Shown here one piece after another: positions 62,213 through 64,000 of a stretch of DNA of 64,000 nt (positions are counted from its first letter, which is position 1; every line of letters begins with the position of its first letter). Under the pieces are notes generated by a model. The model searched no databases. It had not been told where the DNA came from and worked only from the letters and a program-made list of their open reading frames with translations. The position numbers and the translations under genes are program-made. Origin of the DNA: Methylobacterium sp. NMS14P (GTDB lineage: Bacteria > Pseudomonadota > Alphaproteobacteria > Rhizobiales > Beijerinckiaceae); NCBI RefSeq assembly GCF_028583545.1, contig NZ_CP087106.1:5563001-5627000 (forward strand), read 5' to 3'.

Positions 62213-63469
62213 ATGTCCGACGTCACGCTCCATCTCGGCCTGCCGCTGATCGCCGCGAGCCAAGCGCAGAAGCACGTCACCCACAACGAGGCGCTCGGCC
62301 TGCTCGACGCGCTCGTCCAGCTCGCCTGCCTGGACAAGGACCTCGCCGCGCCGCCGCCGGGCCCCGCGGAGGGCGATCGCTACCTCGTGGTCGCCGCCGA
62401 GCCCGGGGGCGCCTGGGCGGGGCTGGCGGGCCAGGTGGTGCGCTACGCCGATGGCGTCTGGACCGGCGCGGCGCCGCGGGCCGGCTGGCTCGCCTGGCTG
62501 ATCGACGAGGCCGACCTCTACGTCTACGACGGCGCGGCCTGGACGAGCCTCCGCCGCGCGCTGAGCGCGCTCCAGAGTGTCGGCCGCCTCGGGATCAACA
62601 CGGCGGCCGACGCCAACAACCGCCTCGCGCTGAAGTCCGATTCCGCGCTCCTGACCTGGGACGACACGACGCCGGGCACCGGCGACATGCGGGTCTTCGT
62701 CAACCGGAAATCCGCCGCCCGCGACGCCGCCCTGGTCTTCGAGACCGGCTACGCGGCGCGGGCGCTGCTGGGCACCCTCGGGAGCGACGACTTCACCCTG
62801 AAGGTCTCGCCCGACGGGGCCGCCTTCGCCACGGCGCTCACCGCCTCGGCGCGGACCGGCGGGATCGACTTCGCCTCGGCCGAGGCCGCGCTCGCGGCCG
62901 CCCCCACCACCGACCTCGGCGCGGCCGGCACGCGGCGGGTCCTCGTCACCGGCGCGGCGCGGATCGCGAGCTTCGGCCCCGCGGCCGACCGGGAGCGGTT
63001 CGTGCGCTTCTCCGGCGCCGCGACCCTGGTGCACGATCCCGAGGCCCTGGCGCTGCCGACCCGGGCCGATCTCGTCACGGCCCCCGACGACACCTGCATC
63101 GCCACCTCGGACGGTGCGGGCCGCTGGCGCGTGCGCCATTACCAGCGCGCCGACGGGACGCCGCTCGCGACCGGCGCGCAGGTGATCGGCGCCAACGGGT
63201 CGGTCCGGCTCCCGGGCGGCCTGATCGCGCAATGGGGGCTCGTCACCGCGGCCGAGGCGGATGTCGCGGTGGCGTTCGGCATCGCCTTCCCGGGGAGCTG
63301 CCTCGGCGTCTGGGCGCAGCCGGTCGCCGGCGCCGGCGACGCGCTCCACGCCGCGCAGGTCGGCGACGTGGCGGCCACCGGGTTCACGCTCCGCACCCGC
63401 CGCGCGACGGCCGGTTCGGTGGCGGGCGTCGGGTCGGTGCCGACCTACTGGCTGGCGCTGGGCGCGTGA
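62213..63469 (+). CDS. DUF2793 fibre/spike protein
   Basis: A 418-residue protein. The N-terminus is the DUF2793 signature (LGLPLIAASQAQKHVTHNEALGLLDALVQ) and the middle has a fibre-like repeat-poor beta region. The C-terminus (VADVAVAFGIAFPGSCLGVWAQ-like, GSVPTYWLALGA) looks like a receptor-binding tip. It follows g15 by 17 bases, so it is likely part of the GTA operon as tail fibre or head spike. Confidence 0.85.
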   Translation: MSDVTLHLGLPLIAASQAQKHVTHNEALGLLDALVQLACLDKDLAAPPPGPAEGDRYLVVAAEPGGAWAGLAGQVVRYADGVWTGAAPRAGWLAWLIDEADLYVYDGAAWTSLRRALSALQSVGRLGINTAADANNRLALKSDSALLTWDDTTPGTGDMRVFVNRKSAARDAALVFETGYAARALLGTLGSDDFTLKVSPDGAAFATALTASARTGGIDFASAEAALAAAPTTDLGAAGTRRVLVTGAARIASFGPAADRERFVRFSGAATLVHDPEALALPTRADLVTAPDDTCIATSDGAGRWRVRHYQRADGTPLATGAQVIGANGSVRLPGGLIAQWGLVTAAEADVAVAFGIAFPGSCLGVWAQPVAGAGDALHAAQVGDVAATGFTLRTRRATAGSVAGVGSVPTYWLALGA

Positions 63470-63491
63470 GCGCCCGATCCCGCGGCCGCCG

Positions 63492-64000
63492 TCATTCCGG
63501 AATGGCGTCGAGGGCCCGGAGCATCGCCGGCTCCACGGCCGCGTAGCCCGCGCCGTTGAGGTGGATGCCGTCGTCGGTGAAGTCCCGCCGGAGCGCGCCC
63601 GCCTCCGTGGCGAGCGGCGGCCCGTAATCGACGAGGCGGGCCGGGCCGGCCGCGCAGTAGGCGCGCAGCCACCCGTTCAGGGCGCGGATCCGCGCCACCG
63701 GCCGCAGCTCGGGGCGCCAGCCCCAGAAGTCGCTCGGCATCACGGTGCCGATCGTGAGCGGCAGCCCGGCCGCGAAGGCCATGCGCCCCATGGCCACGAT
63801 GTTCCCGGCGATCGCCCGGTCAGTTACCGGGCCGCCGATCTCCGCGATGTCGTTGATCCCGCACATCAGATGCACGCCCCGGGCGCCGGCCGTATCCCGC
63901 AGGAAGCGCGCCCGGATCTGCCCGCTCGTCTCGCCCGGCACGCCCCGGGCCACGAAGCCGTGGCGCGCGAAGGTCTCGGCCCGCACCGCGCCCCAGGCGG
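63492..64000 (-). CDS. SGNH/GDSL hydrolase (5' end off the window)
   Basis: A partial protein, C-terminal ~169 residues. It has ARGVPGETSGQIRARF (block II type), LMCGINDIAE (block III Asn) and DDGIHLNGAGYAA (Asp and His of block V). The Ser of block I is upstream of the window. Family members deacylate sugars or lipids. It converges on the DUF2793 gene; a connection with the GTA (polysaccharide modification) is possible but unproven. Confidence 0.88.
   Translation of the reverse strand, partial: AWGAVRAETFARHGFVARGVPGETSGQIRARFLRDTAGARGVHLMCGINDIAEIGGPVTDRAIAGNIVAMGRMAFAAGLPLTIGTVMPSDFWGWRPELRPVARIRALNGWLRAYCAAGPARLVDYGPPLATEAGALRRDFTDDGIHLNGAGYAAVEPAMLRALDAIPE

Noticed and set aside
37822..63469. 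Ordinary temperate prophage
   Set aside because: No integrase, repressor, replication or lysis genes and no attachment repeats; gene order and the short tape measure match gene transfer agents instead.

Overview
The window is chromosomal DNA from a very GC-rich alphaproteobacterium. The gene content (cyanide-insensitive bd oxidase, alphaproteobacterial porins of the porin_2 type, DUF6456, an HWE/HisKA_2-type kinase, a Rhodobacter-type gene transfer agent, L-2-keto-3-deoxyarabonate dehydratase) and the codon use fit Rhizobiales, most likely Methylobacterium/Methylorubrum or a close relative. This placement comes from family recognition only, not from a database search. I see no tRNA, rRNA, CRISPR array, insertion sequence or integrase.

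Layout. 0-3.6 kb: the end of a polar amino-acid ABC importer (permease, binding protein), a deoxyarabonate dehydratase and a class I aminotransferase. 3.8-7.0 kb: a cytochrome bd-type (CIO) quinol oxidase operon with a 40-residue DUF2474 protein and a GbsR/MarR regulator, behind an 18-bp palindrome in the promoter. 7.0-12.1 kb: an FCD-type GntR regulator with a palindrome in its leader, then a LysR regulator divergent from a ring-cleaving dioxygenase / alpha-beta hydrolase / DoxX operon. The gene set of that operon mirrors the Bacillus mhq quinone-detoxification genes. A perfect 9+9 inverted repeat lies between the LysR gene and the operon. 12.1-22.9 kb: housekeeping and signalling genes (Gfo/Idh oxidoreductase, translationally coupled argJ-SIMPL-mutT, pseudo-receiver, chemoreceptor, TetR-like protein, YbjN-proC, UbiK-like, a Met/His/Arg repeat peptide, PhoH). 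23.4-37.8 kb: UvrD/PcrA helicase, a giant AsmA protein, oligopeptidase B, porin 1, DUF6456, SufE, a PAS histidine kinase whose ATP-binding domain looks degraded, and a DUF3761 protein.

37.8-63.5 kb: an almost complete gene transfer agent (GTA) structural cluster in the canonical order. It runs small terminase, large terminase, portal, prohead protease, capsid, connector, stopper, tail terminator, tail tube, two tail assembly chaperones, short tape measure, DUF2460, DUF2163, NlpC/P60 peptidase, the ~1300-residue tail tip protein and a DUF2793 fibre protein. A consensus-like sigma70 promoter precedes it. Three islands of non-phage genes break the cluster: 40.2-41.5 kb (two antisense hypothetical genes); 44.7-50.2 kb (hypothetical, porin 2, Dps, two trypsin-like proteases); and 53.2-55.8 kb (XRE regulator, methyltransferase, TauD-like dioxygenase). 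All phage genes remain open and on one strand, which argues for maintained function. The second chaperone ORF lacks a usual start codon, which suggests frameshifted expression like lambda G/GT. A partial GDSL hydrolase ends the window.
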